From: Saccharopolyspora_C sp047200635
GTDB lineage: Bacteria > Actinomycetota > Actinomycetes > Mycobacteriales > Pseudonocardiaceae
Direction of reading: 5' to 3'
NCBI RefSeq assembly: GCF_047200635.1
Contig: NZ_JBJZOI010000006.1
Span: forward strand, 62,001 to 126,000
DNA length: 64,000 bases
Made by a program: the position numbers and the translations under genes. Shown piece after piece: positions 17,732 to 26,159 of the stretch; position 1 is the first letter of the stretch; each line of letters starts with the position of its first letter. The notes under the pieces were generated by a model, which worked only from the letters and a program-made list of their open reading frames with translations, made no database searches and was not told where the DNA came from.

Positions 17732-18589
17732 ATGTCGCCGATGGATTCCAGCGCGGCTCGGAACTTTCCGGGTCAGGCCCTGCCCGCCGCCTACCTCACC
17801 TCCGGGTCCTCGTCGTTCACCGACTTCCTCCAGGCCACCGCGCCCGAGCTGCTGCCGGGCAACCGGACCGTGCCCCAGGGCGTCGTCGAGGCGCCGCACG
17901 GCACCACGATCGTCGCGCTGACCTTCCGGGGCGGCGTCCTGCTGGCGGGCGACCGGCGCGCGACGATGGGCAACCTCATCGCCCAGCGCGACATGGACAA
18001 GCTCTACGTCACCGACTCCTACTCGGCCGTCGGCATCGCGGGCACCGCAGGCATCGCGCTGGAGATGGTTCGGCTCTACGCGATCGAGCTGGAGCACTAC
18101 GAGAAGCTCGAAGGCGTTCCGCTCTCGCTGGACGGCAAGGCGAACAAGCTGGCCACCATGCTGCGCGGCAACCTGCAGGGCGCGATGGCGGGCCTGGCGG
18201 TGCTGCCGCTGTTCATCGGCTTCGACACCGCGGCCGCCGACCCGGAGCGGGCCGGCCGGATCATCTCCTACGACATCACCGGCGGGCGCTACGGCGAATC
18301 GGGCGGCTATCACGCGGTGGGTTCGGGTTCCACCTTCGCCAAGTCGGCGCTGAAGAAGCGGCACGACCCCGACGCCGACGCGGATTCCGCGGTGCGCAAC
18401 GCGATCGAGTCGCTCTACGACGCCGCCGACGACGACACCGCCACCGGCGGGCCGGACATCTCCCGGCGGATCTTCCCGACCGTCGTGACCATCACGGCGG
18501 AGGAGGGCGCGGTCCGGCTCGACGAGCAGCGCGCCGCCGAGATCACCGAGCAGGTCGTGCAGGGCCGGATGGAGAACCCGGGCGGCTGA
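17732..18589 (+). CDS. prcB: 20S proteasome beta subunit PrcB
   Basis: A 285-residue precursor of the catalytic subunit. The propeptide (residues 1-57) ends in APHG and the mature chain starts TTIVALTF, with the nucleophile Thr58; the conserved Asp in LLAGDRRATMG and Lys in DMDKLYV complete the active site. GSGSTFAKSALKK is a conserved family segment. Seven subunits form each inner ring of the particle. Start ATG at 17732; a second ATG three codons later is possible. prcA follows after 82 bp on the same strand. Confidence 0.97.
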   Translation: MSPMDSSAARNFPGQALPAAYLTSGSSSFTDFLQATAPELLPGNRTVPQGVVEAPHGTTIVALTFRGGVLLAGDRRATMGNLIAQRDMDKLYVTDSYSAVGIAGTAGIALEMVRLYAIELEHYEKLEGVPLSLDGKANKLATMLRGNLQGAMAGLAVLPLFIGFDTAAADPERAGRIISYDITGGRYGESGGYHAVGSGSTFAKSALKKRHDPDADADSAVRNAIESLYDAADDDTATGGPDISRRIFPTVVTITAEEGAVRLDEQRAAEITEQVVQGRMENPGG

Positions 18590-18671
18590 CGCCGCGTTCC
18601 CCACCGCCGTTCCCCGCCGAGCACGGCCGCCCCCGCCGCGGCCGGACGATTCGACCCAGGAGTGCACAGCC

Positions 18672-19418
18672 GTGACGATGCCGTTCTACACCTCGCCCGA
18701 GCAGCTCATGCGGGAGCGCTCCGAGCTGGCCCGCAAGGGGATCGCCCGCGGGCGCAGCGTCGTGGTGCTCAAGTACGCGGGAGGCGTGCTGTTCGTGGCG
18801 GAGAACCCCTCCACCACGCTGCACAAGGTCTCCGAGATCTACGACCGGATCGGGTTCGCCGCCGTCGGTCGCTACAGCGAGTTCGAGAGCCTGCGGGTCG
18901 CGGGGGTCCGCATCGCGGACTTCCGCGGCTACTCCTACGACCGCCGCGACGTCACCGGCCGGTCCCTGGCCAACACCTACGCCCAGCACCTCGGCTCGAT
19001 CTTCACCGAGCAGATCAAGCCGTTCGAGGTGGAGATCTGCGTGGCCGAGGTCGGGACGAGCGCCGAGAGCGACCAGCTGTACCGGCTCACCTACGACGGT
19101 TCGATCGTGGACGAACCGCAGTACGTGGTGATGGGCGGCCAGGCCGACGCGATCAGCTCGGCGCTGAAGGACTCCTTCGCCGAGGGCGTGGAGCTCGGTC
19201 CCGCCGTGGAGCTCTCGGTGCGCGCGCTGGCCGCGGGCGGCGAGAGCTCCAGGGAACTGGGCAACAAGCAGCTGGAGGTCGCGGTCCTGGACCGCGGGCG
19301 ACCGCACCGCACCTTCCGCCGGATCTCCGGGGCGGCCCTGGAAGCGCTGCTGCCGAAGCCGGAGGCCGCCGAGTCCGAGGCGGAGTCCGACGGCGGGGAC
19401 GACGGCGCGAAGGAGTAG
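18672..19418 (+). CDS. prcA: 20S proteasome alpha subunit PrcA
   Basis: A 248-residue subunit of the outer gating rings. The N-terminus MTMPFYTSPEQLMRERSELA is the gate-forming helix and tail, followed by GIARGRSVVVLKYAGGVLFVAENPS. No N-terminal Thr is exposed, as expected for a non-catalytic alpha subunit. The C-terminal 25 residues are acidic and probably disordered. GTG start at 18672 with an ATG two codons later. The stop is 4 bp from the end of the convergent PAP2/lipid-kinase gene. Confidence 0.97.
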   Translation: MTMPFYTSPEQLMRERSELARKGIARGRSVVVLKYAGGVLFVAENPSTTLHKVSEIYDRIGFAAVGRYSEFESLRVAGVRIADFRGYSYDRRDVTGRSLANTYAQHLGSIFTEQIKPFEVEICVAEVGTSAESDQLYRLTYDGSIVDEPQYVVMGGQADAISSALKDSFAEGVELGPAVELSVRALAAGGESSRELGNKQLEVAVLDRGRPHRTFRRISGAALEALLPKPEAAESEAESDGGDDGAKE

Positions 19419-19422
19419 CCGC

Positions 19423-20907
19423 TCAGGCGCGCTCGGGGCGGTACACGCTGAGCGCGTCCTCGTGCGCGGCGAACCGGAAGCGGTGGCCCAGCGGCCCGAT
19501 CTCGCCGTCGGTGGCCACCGCCACGGCGGGCCCGCGCACCACCACGTCGAGGAACCGGTGGTCCCGCTGCACGTAGGTGCGGCTGCGGTGCAGGGTGCCG
19601 CTCAGCGCGGCGACCACGAAGCGCAGCCGGGACCAGGGCAGGTCCGCGCGCACGTAGCGGACGTCCAGCAGCCCGCCGTCCAGCCGGGGCCGCCAGGACG
19701 GCGCGAAGCCGCGCGGCGCGTAGGAACCGTTGCCGACGAACAGCACCCACACCTGCCGCCGCACGCCGTTGAGGTCCACCTCCAGCGGCCGCGACTCGTG
19801 CAGCACCCGCACCAGCGCCGCCGCTCCGGCGGGCCACTTGCCCCAGCGCCCGGTCCACTCCTCCCGGAACCGCACCATGTCCGGGTAACCGCCGATGCTG
19901 GCGGTGTTGAGGAACCAGCGGGGCGGGTGGTCATCCGCGTTCACCCCGCCCAGGTCCACGCGCACCGCGCTGCCGCGGTCCACGGCCTCGGCCACCGCGT
20001 CGGAATCGTCCAGGCCCGCGTCCCTGGCGAAGTGGTTGAGGGTGCCCGCCGAGAGCACCGCGAGCGGGAGTCCCCGCCGGGTGGCCAGCGCGGCGACCGA
20101 GGCCACGGTGCCGTCGCCACCCGCGACGCCCAGCGCGCGCACCGCATCGCCCTCGCCGTCCAGCACCTCCTCCAGCTCGTCCACCGCGTCCCCGTCCGGC
20201 CGCGTGCGCACGACCTTCGCGGCGGGCCAGCGGGTGCTCACCCAGTGCTCGGGATCGAAGGTGCCGTCGCCGGACTTCGGGTTGACCAGCACCAGGACGC
20301 CGTCGCCCTCGCTCAGCGCGGGAGCGGCGGTGGGGCTGCGCACCGACGCGGGCTGGTACGGGCGCAGCGGCCACCAGCGGCGGGTCGCCCACGCCAGGCC
20401 CGCGCCGAGCGCTCCACCGCAGAGCACGTCGGTGGGCCAGTGCACCCCGGTGTGCACCCGGGAGTAGCCGACGGCCGCGGCGATCGGCGCGACCGCCAGG
20501 CCCAGCGCCGGTGATTCCATCGCCACGGCCGTCGCGAAGGCGGCGGCCGAGGCGGCGTGGCCGGACGGGAAGGACGACGAGCGCGGCGGATCGCTGAACC
20601 TGCGGTGCCGGGGGAGCAGGTGCGCGGCGGGACGCCTGCGCGGGAACAACGGCTTGCCCAGCAGGTTCGTCGTGGCGCTGGCGGCACCGATGGCCGCGAG
20701 CCCGCGCAGCGCCGCGCGGCGCGGTGCGCCCTTGCGGGTGCTCAGCGCCGCCGCGAGCGCCAGCCACAGCGCGCTGTGGTTCGCGGCCGTGCTCAGCGCC
20801 TTCAACCCGGGATCCGCGAGCGACCGCGGTAGATCCGCGCTGCGTCGCGCCAGTTCGCGGTCCACGACATCGGCCTTGCGGGTGATCTCGACTCGCCGTC
20901 GGTGCAC
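19423..20907 (-). CDS. PAP2 phosphatase-diacylglycerol kinase-like fusion protein
   Basis: About 494 residues with two lipid-active domains. The N-terminal PAP2 phosphatase shows the three signature parts KPLFPRRRP (near residue 86), PSGHA (near 115) and SRVHTGVHWPTD (near 150), with membrane helices between. After residue 200 comes a DAGK/sphingosine-kinase catalytic domain with NPKSG and GGDGT (near 265). Such fusions occur in actinobacteria and may swap phosphate between lipids, but the substrate is unknown. I choose GTG 20907 since TAACGT lies 7 nt before it; GTG 20916 is inside that element. Confidence 0.88.
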   Translation of the reverse strand: MHRRRVEITRKADVVDRELARRSADLPRSLADPGLKALSTAANHSALWLALAAALSTRKGAPRRAALRGLAAIGAASATTNLLGKPLFPRRRPAAHLLPRHRRFSDPPRSSSFPSGHAASAAAFATAVAMESPALGLAVAPIAAAVGYSRVHTGVHWPTDVLCGGALGAGLAWATRRWWPLRPYQPASVRSPTAAPALSEGDGVLVLVNPKSGDGTFDPEHWVSTRWPAAKVVRTRPDGDAVDELEEVLDGEGDAVRALGVAGGDGTVASVAALATRRGLPLAVLSAGTLNHFARDAGLDDSDAVAEAVDRGSAVRVDLGGVNADDHPPRWFLNTASIGGYPDMVRFREEWTGRWGKWPAGAAALVRVLHESRPLEVDLNGVRRQVWVLFVGNGSYAPRGFAPSWRPRLDGGLLDVRYVRADLPWSRLRFVVAALSGTLHRSRTYVQRDHRFLDVVVRGPAVAVATDGEIGPLGHRFRFAAHEDALSVYRPERA

Positions 20908-20914
20908 GCCCCGC

Positions 20915-20920
20915 ACGTTA
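20915..20920 (-). promoter_or_regulatory. -10 element of the PAP2/DAGK fusion gene (leaderless)
   Basis: Minus-strand TAACGT, 7 nt before the GTG at 20907. It is divergent from the pafA element 43 bp away. Confidence 0.45.
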
Positions 20921-20962
20921 CCGATGCCCGAACGGCGGACCGCCGACGGCCGCCGCAGCGCC

Positions 20963-20968
20963 TACTGT
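20963..20968 (+). promoter_or_regulatory. -10 element of pafA (leaderless)
   Basis: TACTGT, 6 nt before the pafA ATG. Confidence 0.5.
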
Positions 20969-20974
20969 GGAGAC

Positions 20975-22333
20975 ATGCAGCGGCGGATCTTCGGCATCGA
21001 AACCGAGTTCGGGGTCACCTGCACCTTCCACGGGCAGCGTCGGCTCTCCCCGGACGAGGTGGCCAGGTACCTGTTCCGGCGGGTCGTGTCCTGGGGGCGT
21101 TCCTCGAACGTGTTCCTGCGCAACGGGGCTCGTCTCTACCTCGACGTCGGGTCGCACCCGGAGTACGCCACGGCGGAGTGCGACGACCTGACCCAGCTGG
21201 TCACCCACGACAAGGCGGGGGAGCGGATCCTGGAGGACCTGCTCGTCGACGCCGAGCGCCGCCTGGCGGACGAGGGCATCGGCGGCGACATCTTCCTGTT
21301 CAAGAACAACACCGACTCGGCGGGCAACTCCTACGGCTGCCACGAGAACTACCTGGTCGGACGTTCCGGGGAGTTCTCCCGGATCGCGGACGTGCTGCTG
21401 CCGTTCCTGGTGACCCGCCAGCTGATCTGCGGGGCGGGCAAGGTGCTGCAGACCCCGCGCGGGGCGGTGTACTGCCTGTCCCAGCGCGCCGAGCACATCT
21501 GGGAGGGCGTCTCCAGCGCCACCACCCGCTCCCGGCCCATCATCAACACCCGGGACGAGCCGCACGCGGACGCGGAGCGCTACCGCAGGCTGCACGTGAT
21601 CGTGGGCGACTCGAACATGTCCGAGGTGACCACGCTGCTCAAGGTCGGCACCGCGCACCTGGTGCTGGAGATGATCGAGAGCGGGGTGCAGTTCCGCGAC
21701 TTCAGCCTGGACAACCCGATCCGGGCGATCCGCGAGATCAGCCACGACCTCACCGGCAGGCGGACGGTGCGCCTGGCGGGCGGCCGGGAGGCCTCGGCCC
21801 TGGACATCCAGCGCGAGTACCACAGCCGGGCGGTGGACCACGTGGCCCGCCGCGGTTCCGATCCGATGTCGGAGCGGATCCTGGACCTGTGGGGCCGCGC
21901 GCTCGACGCGGTGGAGGCGCAGGACTACTCCTCGATCGACCGCGAGGTGGACTGGGCGATCAAGCTGCGGCTGCTGGAGCGGTACCGCACCAAGCACGGC
22001 CTGGAGCTGTCCAGCCCGCGGATCGCGCAGCTCGACCTCGCCTACCACGACATCCGGCGCGGCCGGGGCCTGTTCGACATGCTGCAGCGCAAGGACCTGG
22101 TCGACCGGGCCACCGAGGACGGCGAGATCGAGGCGGCCAAGGACACGCCCCCGCAGAGCACCCGGGCCAAGTTGCGCGGGGACTTCATCGCCGCGGCGCA
22201 GGCGGCCGGACGGGACTTCACGGTGGACTGGGTGCACCTCAAGCTCAACGACCAGGCCCAGCGCACCGTCCTGTGCAAGGACCCGTTCCGGGCGGTGGAC
22301 GAGCGCGTGGAGCGGCTCATCGGTTCGTTGTAG
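20975..22333 (+). CDS. pafA: Pup-protein ligase PafA
   Basis: A 452-residue ligase, the family's usual length, that activates the C-terminal Glu of Pup with ATP and joins it to a substrate lysine. It begins MQRRIFGIETEFGVTCTF (GIETEFG is the conserved segment equal to GTEVEYG in Dop) and shares GARLYLDVGSHPEYATAEC, GNSYGCHENYL and NTRDEPHADAERYRRLHVI. The extra Dop loop is absent, which confirms the assignment. It lies 1.5 kb after prcA, separated by the convergent PAP2/kinase gene. Confidence 0.97.
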   Translation: MQRRIFGIETEFGVTCTFHGQRRLSPDEVARYLFRRVVSWGRSSNVFLRNGARLYLDVGSHPEYATAECDDLTQLVTHDKAGERILEDLLVDAERRLADEGIGGDIFLFKNNTDSAGNSYGCHENYLVGRSGEFSRIADVLLPFLVTRQLICGAGKVLQTPRGAVYCLSQRAEHIWEGVSSATTRSRPIINTRDEPHADAERYRRLHVIVGDSNMSEVTTLLKVGTAHLVLEMIESGVQFRDFSLDNPIRAIREISHDLTGRRTVRLAGGREASALDIQREYHSRAVDHVARRGSDPMSERILDLWGRALDAVEAQDYSSIDREVDWAIKLRLLERYRTKHGLELSSPRIAQLDLAYHDIRRGRGLFDMLQRKDLVDRATEDGEIEAAKDTPPQSTRAKLRGDFIAAAQAAGRDFTVDWVHLKLNDQAQRTVLCKDPFRAVDERVERLIGSL

Positions 22334-22388
22334 CTGGCGCGGCCGGGTGGCCACACGTTCCGGTGAAGCACGCCCCGAGAACCCCGAA

Positions 22389-22404
22389 TCGAACGAACGT
22401 TCGG
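22389..22404. promoter_or_regulatory. LexA-like SOS box upstream of a VOC gene
   Basis: TCGAAC-GAAC-GTTCGG matches the actinobacterial SOS box TCGAAC-N4-GTTCGA in 11 of 12 fixed positions. It ends one base before the -10 element of the VOC gene, a position where LexA would block transcription. Confidence 0.55.
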
Positions 22405-22405
22405 A

Positions 22406-22411
22406 TAGGGT
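22406..22411 (+). promoter_or_regulatory. -10 element of the VOC gene
   Basis: TAGGGT, one base after the LexA-like box and 32 nt before the ATG. Confidence 0.45.
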
Positions 22412-22443
22412 GGGTGGTGGTGTCGAGCCGAGAGGACCACGTC

Positions 22444-22845
22444 ATGATCACCCAGCCGAAGTTCGCCGTGCTCTACGTCGCCGACCAGGAGCGCGCGCTG
22501 GAGTTCTTCTCCGGCACGCTCGGGTTCGAGGTGCTCACCGACGTCCGGTACGGGGACGACGCCCGCTGGCTGGAGGTGCGTCCACCGGGCGCGAGCACCT
22601 ACCTGGTTCTCGCGTCCGGCGAGCCTGGGCTCGCGGAGCGGATCCGGGCGCAACGCGGGCCGATGAGCACCGTCTGGTTCGACTGCGAGGACCTGGACGC
22701 GACCTTCGTCGAGCTGAGCGCCAAGGGCGTGTCGTTCTCGGTGGAGCCCCGGGCCGCGCCCTGGGATCCCGGCGGGACGACCCGGTGGGCGCAGTTCACC
22801 GACCCGGAGGGCACCGTCTACGGCCTCAGCTCGGGAGGCGGCTGA
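22444..22845 (+). CDS. VOC-family protein (glyoxalase/bleomycin-resistance-like)
   Basis: A single VOC module of 133 residues: AVLYVADQERALEFFSGTLG at the N-terminus (first beta-alpha-beta), STVWFDCEDLDATFVEL in the middle, and TRWAQFTDPEGTVYGLS at the end, whose Asp-Pro-Glu-Gly and neighbouring residues are typical. The ATG is preceded by GAGAGG at a suitable distance. A LexA-like box overlaps its promoter region, so it may be induced by DNA damage. Substrate unknown; antibiotic or toxic-metabolite binding is common in this family. Confidence 0.85.
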   Translation: MITQPKFAVLYVADQERALEFFSGTLGFEVLTDVRYGDDARWLEVRPPGASTYLVLASGEPGLAERIRAQRGPMSTVWFDCEDLDATFVELSAKGVSFSVEPRAAPWDPGGTTRWAQFTDPEGTVYGLSSGGG

Positions 22846-22979
22846 ACGACTGTCCGCGCACCGGCGACGTCGCCGTCCTCGCGCCCGGCAGGCCGAGAAT
22901 TCGAGGCGGTACCGGTCGGCGAAAGCGCCGCTGGTGCGACGTGGAGTCGGGTCGGCGGGCCGGTCGGCGGGCGGCGCGG

Positions 22980-23684
22980 TCAGCGCAGCGGGTGCTGGCC
23001 GGTGGGGCGGATGATCAGCTCGTTGACGTCGACCGACTCGGGTTGGGTCAGCGCGTAGAGCGCGGCCTCCGCGACGTCCTCGGCGCGCAGCTTGGGGCGC
23101 TCGGCCTGCTCCGGGGTGTTCATCCCGGTCTCCACCAGGCCGGGTTGCAGCAGCGTGACGCGGACTCCGGTGCCGACGCACTCGGCGCGGATGTTCTGCG
23201 CCATGCCGGTCACTGCCCACTTGGTCGCGGAGTAGAGGTTGCCCGGCCGGATGCCGCGGCCCGCCGCTGATCCGGTCAACAGCAGGTGTCCCCGGTGCCG
23301 CACGAGCGCGGGCAGCGCCGCCCGGGCGGTGAGCGCCGTCCCGTGCACGTTGGTCAGCACCATGTCGCGCCACTCCTCGGGGGCGGCGCCACCGGAGCCG
23401 AGGAACGAGGTGGCGGTGCTCAGCCCGGCGTTGGCGAGGACGGCGTCGAGCCGGCCGAAGTGGGCTTCGACGCTGTCCACGGCCGAGCTGATCTGCGACC
23501 ACTCGGTGATGTCGCAGGGAAGGGCGAGCGCGGTGCCGATGCCGAGCTCCTGTTCGAGCGGGAGCAACGACTCGGCGGACCGGGCGACCAGGGCGAGCCG
23601 GTAGCCGGCGCGGGCGGCAGCCCGCGCGGTCGCCGCGCCGATCCCGCGGGACGCGCCGGTGATGAGCAGTACCGGAGCTGCCAT
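22980..23684 (-). CDS. Short-chain dehydrogenase/reductase (SDR)
   Basis: A 234-residue classical SDR with cofactor motif TGASRGIG at residues 9-16, the NAG motif in AVLANAGLS, the catalytic Ser in LLLTGSAAGRGI, and YSATK (Tyr-x3-Lys). An Arg after the first strand (ALVARSAESL) suggests NADPH preference. Substrate unknown. The start at 23684 follows TAGACT by 6 nt. It is divergent from pafB across a 200-bp gap. Confidence 0.9.
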   Translation of the reverse strand: MAAPVLLITGASRGIGAATARAAARAGYRLALVARSAESLLPLEQELGIGTALALPCDITEWSQISSAVDSVEAHFGRLDAVLANAGLSTATSFLGSGGAAPEEWRDMVLTNVHGTALTARAALPALVRHRGHLLLTGSAAGRGIRPGNLYSATKWAVTGMAQNIRAECVGTGVRVTLLQPGLVETGMNTPEQAERPKLRAEDVAEAALYALTQPESVDVNELIIRPTGQHPLR

Positions 23685-23690
23685 GCCCGC

Positions 23691-23696
23691 AGTCTA
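23691..23696 (-). promoter_or_regulatory. -10 element of the SDR gene (leaderless)
   Basis: Minus-strand TAGACT, 6 nt before the ATG. Confidence 0.45.
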
Positions 23697-23872
23697 CGAG
23701 CGAGCGGGGAGCGTGGAACTACTTCGTGATGGCGAGGGTGTCAGTGACGAGTGAAATCAACGTCACCGCGGCGGAGCGGGGCCGGGCGGTGCGGCCACGC
23801 GGCCGCACCGCGCGCGGGCGCGGACCACCGAGACGTCCCGTGCCCGAAAGACCTGATCAACTGTGATGGAGC

Positions 23873-23878
23873 TAGAGT
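23873..23878 (+). promoter_or_regulatory. -10 element of pafB (leaderless)
   Basis: TAGAGT, 6 nt before the GTG of pafB. Confidence 0.5.
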
Positions 23879-23884
23879 TCAAAA

Positions 23885-24892
23885 GTGGCCACTGCGCGTG
23901 CTGAACGCTTGGTGAACCTGGTGCTGTGCCTGCTCTCGACGCGCCAGTACCTGACGGCGGAGCGAATCAGGGGAATCGTCCCGGGGTACACCGACGCGCC
24001 CAATGACGAGGCGTTCTTCCGGACCTTCGAGCGGGACAAGTCCGAGCTGCGGGACCTGGGGGTGCCCCTGGAGACCGGGCGGAACTCCGCCTTCGACTCC
24101 GTCGACGGGTACCGGATCGCCCGGCGGGACTACGAGCTCGGTGACATCGGGCTCGAACCGGACGAGGCGGCGGCCGTGGCGCTGGCCCTGCGGCTGTGGG
24201 ACTCCCCGGAGCTCACCGGTGCGGCCCGGGGCGCGCTGCTGAAGCTGCGAGCGGCCGGGGTGGACGTGGACGACCGGGCGGCCGGGGCGATCGAACCGAA
24301 GGTGCGCACCAGCGAGCCCGCGTTCCCGGCGCTGCTCGGGGCGGTGCAGGCCGGCCGGGTCGTGACGTTCGACTACCGGCGGCCGAGCGCGGCGCAGTCG
24401 CAGCGGCGCACCGTGGAGCCGTGGGGCGTGGTCGCGTGGCGCGGCCGCTGGTACCTGGTGGGGCACGACCGGGACCGCGGGGCTCCGCGCTGCTTCCGGC
24501 TCTCCCGGGTGGTCGGGGAGCCGAAGGCCCAGGGCAGTGCCGGGGTGGTGCGCAGGCCGCCGGAGGTGGACCTGCTGACGCTGGTGGCCGGTGAGCAGCG
24601 GGACTCCCCGCCGCGCACGCCGGCGCGGCTGTGGGTCGCGCGCGGGCGGGCGCAGGGACTGCGGCGGCGCGCGGAGGTGGTCGACCGGATGCGGCTGGAC
24701 GGCGTGGACGGCGAGGTGCTGGAACTCGACCTGATGTACCCGGACTCGGCGGCGTCCTGGATCGCGGGTTACGGCCCGGACGTGGTGGTGCTGGAACCTG
24801 ACGTGCTGCGCAAGTCGGTGTACGAGGCGCACCTGGGGGCAGCGGCCGCCGCGCTGGGGCCGAGGGCGGAGCCCGGGGAGGTGCTCGGATGA
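23885..24892 (+). CDS. pafB: WYL-domain transcriptional regulator PafB
   Basis: A 335-residue regulator. The N-terminal winged helix-turn-helix (ARAERLVNLVLCLLSTRQYL) is followed by a WYL domain (RTVEPWGVVAWRGRWYLVGH, the WYL motif itself near residue 195) and a C-terminal extension domain. Together with PafC it activates LexA-independent DNA-damage genes in mycobacteria. GTG start, probably leaderless. The stop overlaps pafC by 4 nt (ATGA), so the two are translated together and likely act as a heterodimer. Confidence 0.94.
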   Translation: MATARAERLVNLVLCLLSTRQYLTAERIRGIVPGYTDAPNDEAFFRTFERDKSELRDLGVPLETGRNSAFDSVDGYRIARRDYELGDIGLEPDEAAAVALALRLWDSPELTGAARGALLKLRAAGVDVDDRAAGAIEPKVRTSEPAFPALLGAVQAGRVVTFDYRRPSAAQSQRRTVEPWGVVAWRGRWYLVGHDRDRGAPRCFRLSRVVGEPKAQGSAGVVRRPPEVDLLTLVAGEQRDSPPRTPARLWVARGRAQGLRRRAEVVDRMRLDGVDGEVLELDLMYPDSAASWIAGYGPDVVVLEPDVLRKSVYEAHLGAAAAALGPRAEPGEVLG

Positions 24893-25863
24893 CGGTGGGA
24901 GCGACCCAGCGGTTGCCGCGGCTGCTGGCCTTGGTGCCGTACCTGCTGAGCAGGCCGGGGATCCCGGTCGCGGACGCGGCGGCCGACTTCGGCGTCGGCG
25001 AGCAGCAGCTGCGGCGGGACCTGGAGCTGCTGTGGATGTGCGGGCTCCCGGGCTACGGGCCGGGAGACCTGATCGACCTGTCCTTCGAGGGCGAGGCGAT
25101 CACGGTGACCTACGACGCGGGGATGCGCCGCCCGCTGCGGATGACCGCGTCGGAGGCGACGTCGCTGCTGGTGGCGCTGCGGGCGCTCGCCGACGCACCG
25201 GGCATCGCCGACACCGAGGCGGTGCAGCGGGCGTTGTCGAAGGTCGAGGAGGCCGTGGGGCAGGCGGAGCCGACCGGTGTCGTGGTCGGCCTGGCCGGGC
25301 GGGAGGGGCCCATCGCGCCCGGTGTGCGAGCGGCGGTGCAGCGGGCGGCCACCGAGCACCGGGCGTTGTGGATGCGCTACTACACGGCCTCGCGCGACGA
25401 GGTCAGCGAGCGGACCGTGGACCCGATGCGGCTGGTGATGGTGGACGGCCGCAGCTACCTGGAGGCCTGGTGCCGTTCGGCGGGCGCGGTGCGCCGGTTC
25501 CGGCTGGACCGCATCGACCTGGCCGAGGTGCTCGACGAGCCGGCGGCGCCACCGAGGGAGGCGGAGCCGACGGACTTCTCGGCGGGCCTGTTCCGTCCGA
25601 TGCCGGACCAGCCGAGCGCGGTGCTGGAGCTCGATCCGGATGCTCGCTGGGTCAGCGAGTACTACCCGGTCGACGAGCTCACCGAGCTCGGGCAGGGGCG
25701 GGTCCGGGTGCGGATCCGGTACTCGGACCGCTCGTGGATCGTGCGCCTGGTGCTGGGCCTGGGCGGGCAGGGGTGGATCGTGCGGCCGCGGGAGCTCGCC
25801 GAGGACGTGCGGCGGCGTGCCGAGGAGGCCGTGGCGCGGGCGGGTCGCCTGCCCGCGGGCTGA
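24889..25863 (+). CDS. pafC: WYL-domain transcriptional regulator PafC
   Basis: A 324-residue paralogue of PafB: winged HTH (QRLPRLLALVPYLLSRPGIP, then FGVGEQQLRRDLELLWMCGL), a WYL domain (RTVDPMRLVMVDGRSYLEAW) and the C-terminal extension. The WYL tripeptide is SYL here and RWYL in PafB. It overlaps pafB and is followed by a small membrane protein gene and then tatA, the gene order known from mycobacteria and related genera. Confidence 0.94.
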   Translation: MTVGATQRLPRLLALVPYLLSRPGIPVADAAADFGVGEQQLRRDLELLWMCGLPGYGPGDLIDLSFEGEAITVTYDAGMRRPLRMTASEATSLLVALRALADAPGIADTEAVQRALSKVEEAVGQAEPTGVVVGLAGREGPIAPGVRAAVQRAATEHRALWMRYYTASRDEVSERTVDPMRLVMVDGRSYLEAWCRSAGAVRRFRLDRIDLAEVLDEPAAPPREAEPTDFSAGLFRPMPDQPSAVLELDPDARWVSEYYPVDELTELGQGRVRVRIRYSDRSWIVRLVLGLGGQGWIVRPRELAEDVRRRAEEAVARAGRLPAG

Positions 25864-25869
25864 GCGCGC

Positions 25870-25875
25870 TACGGT
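25870..25875 (+). promoter_or_regulatory. -10 element of the small membrane protein gene (leaderless)
   Basis: TACGGT, 7 nt before the GTG at 25883. Confidence 0.4.
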
Positions 25876-25882
25876 GCTGGGC

Positions 25883-26089
25883 GTGCCGTACGTGTGGAGC
25901 CTTGTGCTGTTCGGGGCGGGAGTCCTGCTCCTGCTCGTCCTCGTGATCCGGTTCTTCCTGGCGTTGCGCAGGACGCGCGCGCTCCAGCGCGAGGTCACCT
26001 CGCAGGTGGCGAACCGGTCCGGTTTGCTGAGAGCACGAGTCGCGGGACTTCGGGTGGCGCTCGCGGAGCGTCGTAATGACGCCACGTGA
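25883..26089 (+). CDS. Small single-pass membrane protein between pafC and tatA
   Basis: A 68-residue protein that starts MPYVWSLVLFGAGVLLLLVL, a single membrane helix (about residues 4-28), followed by a basic, alpha-helical cytoplasmic tail (ALRRTRALQREVTSQVANRS and onward). No family was recognised. The GTG start is supported by TACGGT at leaderless spacing and by the hydrophobic N-terminus. Being just before tatA, it could assist or be co-expressed with the Tat translocase, but nothing in the sequence proves it. Confidence 0.65.
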   Translation: MPYVWSLVLFGAGVLLLLVLVIRFFLALRRTRALQREVTSQVANRSGLLRARVAGLRVALAERRNDAT

Positions 26090-26117
26090 CGGCCTATGAG
26101 ACCACGACCTGCCCGCG

Positions 26118-26123
26118 TACGAT
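26118..26123 (+). promoter_or_regulatory. Candidate -10 element of tatA-tatC
   Basis: TACGAT 36 nt before the tatA ATG; the short leader holds a GAGAAAGGTG ribosome site. Confidence 0.35.
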
Positions 26124-26159
26124 TGCGGTCGCAGGAATCCCCGAGAAAGGTGTGCACTG

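Noticed and set aside
23738..23746. GTGTCAGTG in the SDR-pafB gap resembles the PafBC-type promoter motif TTGTCRGTG.
   Set aside because: No matching -10 follows at the needed distance, and the likely pafB promoter is 130 bp away, so a chance match is more likely.
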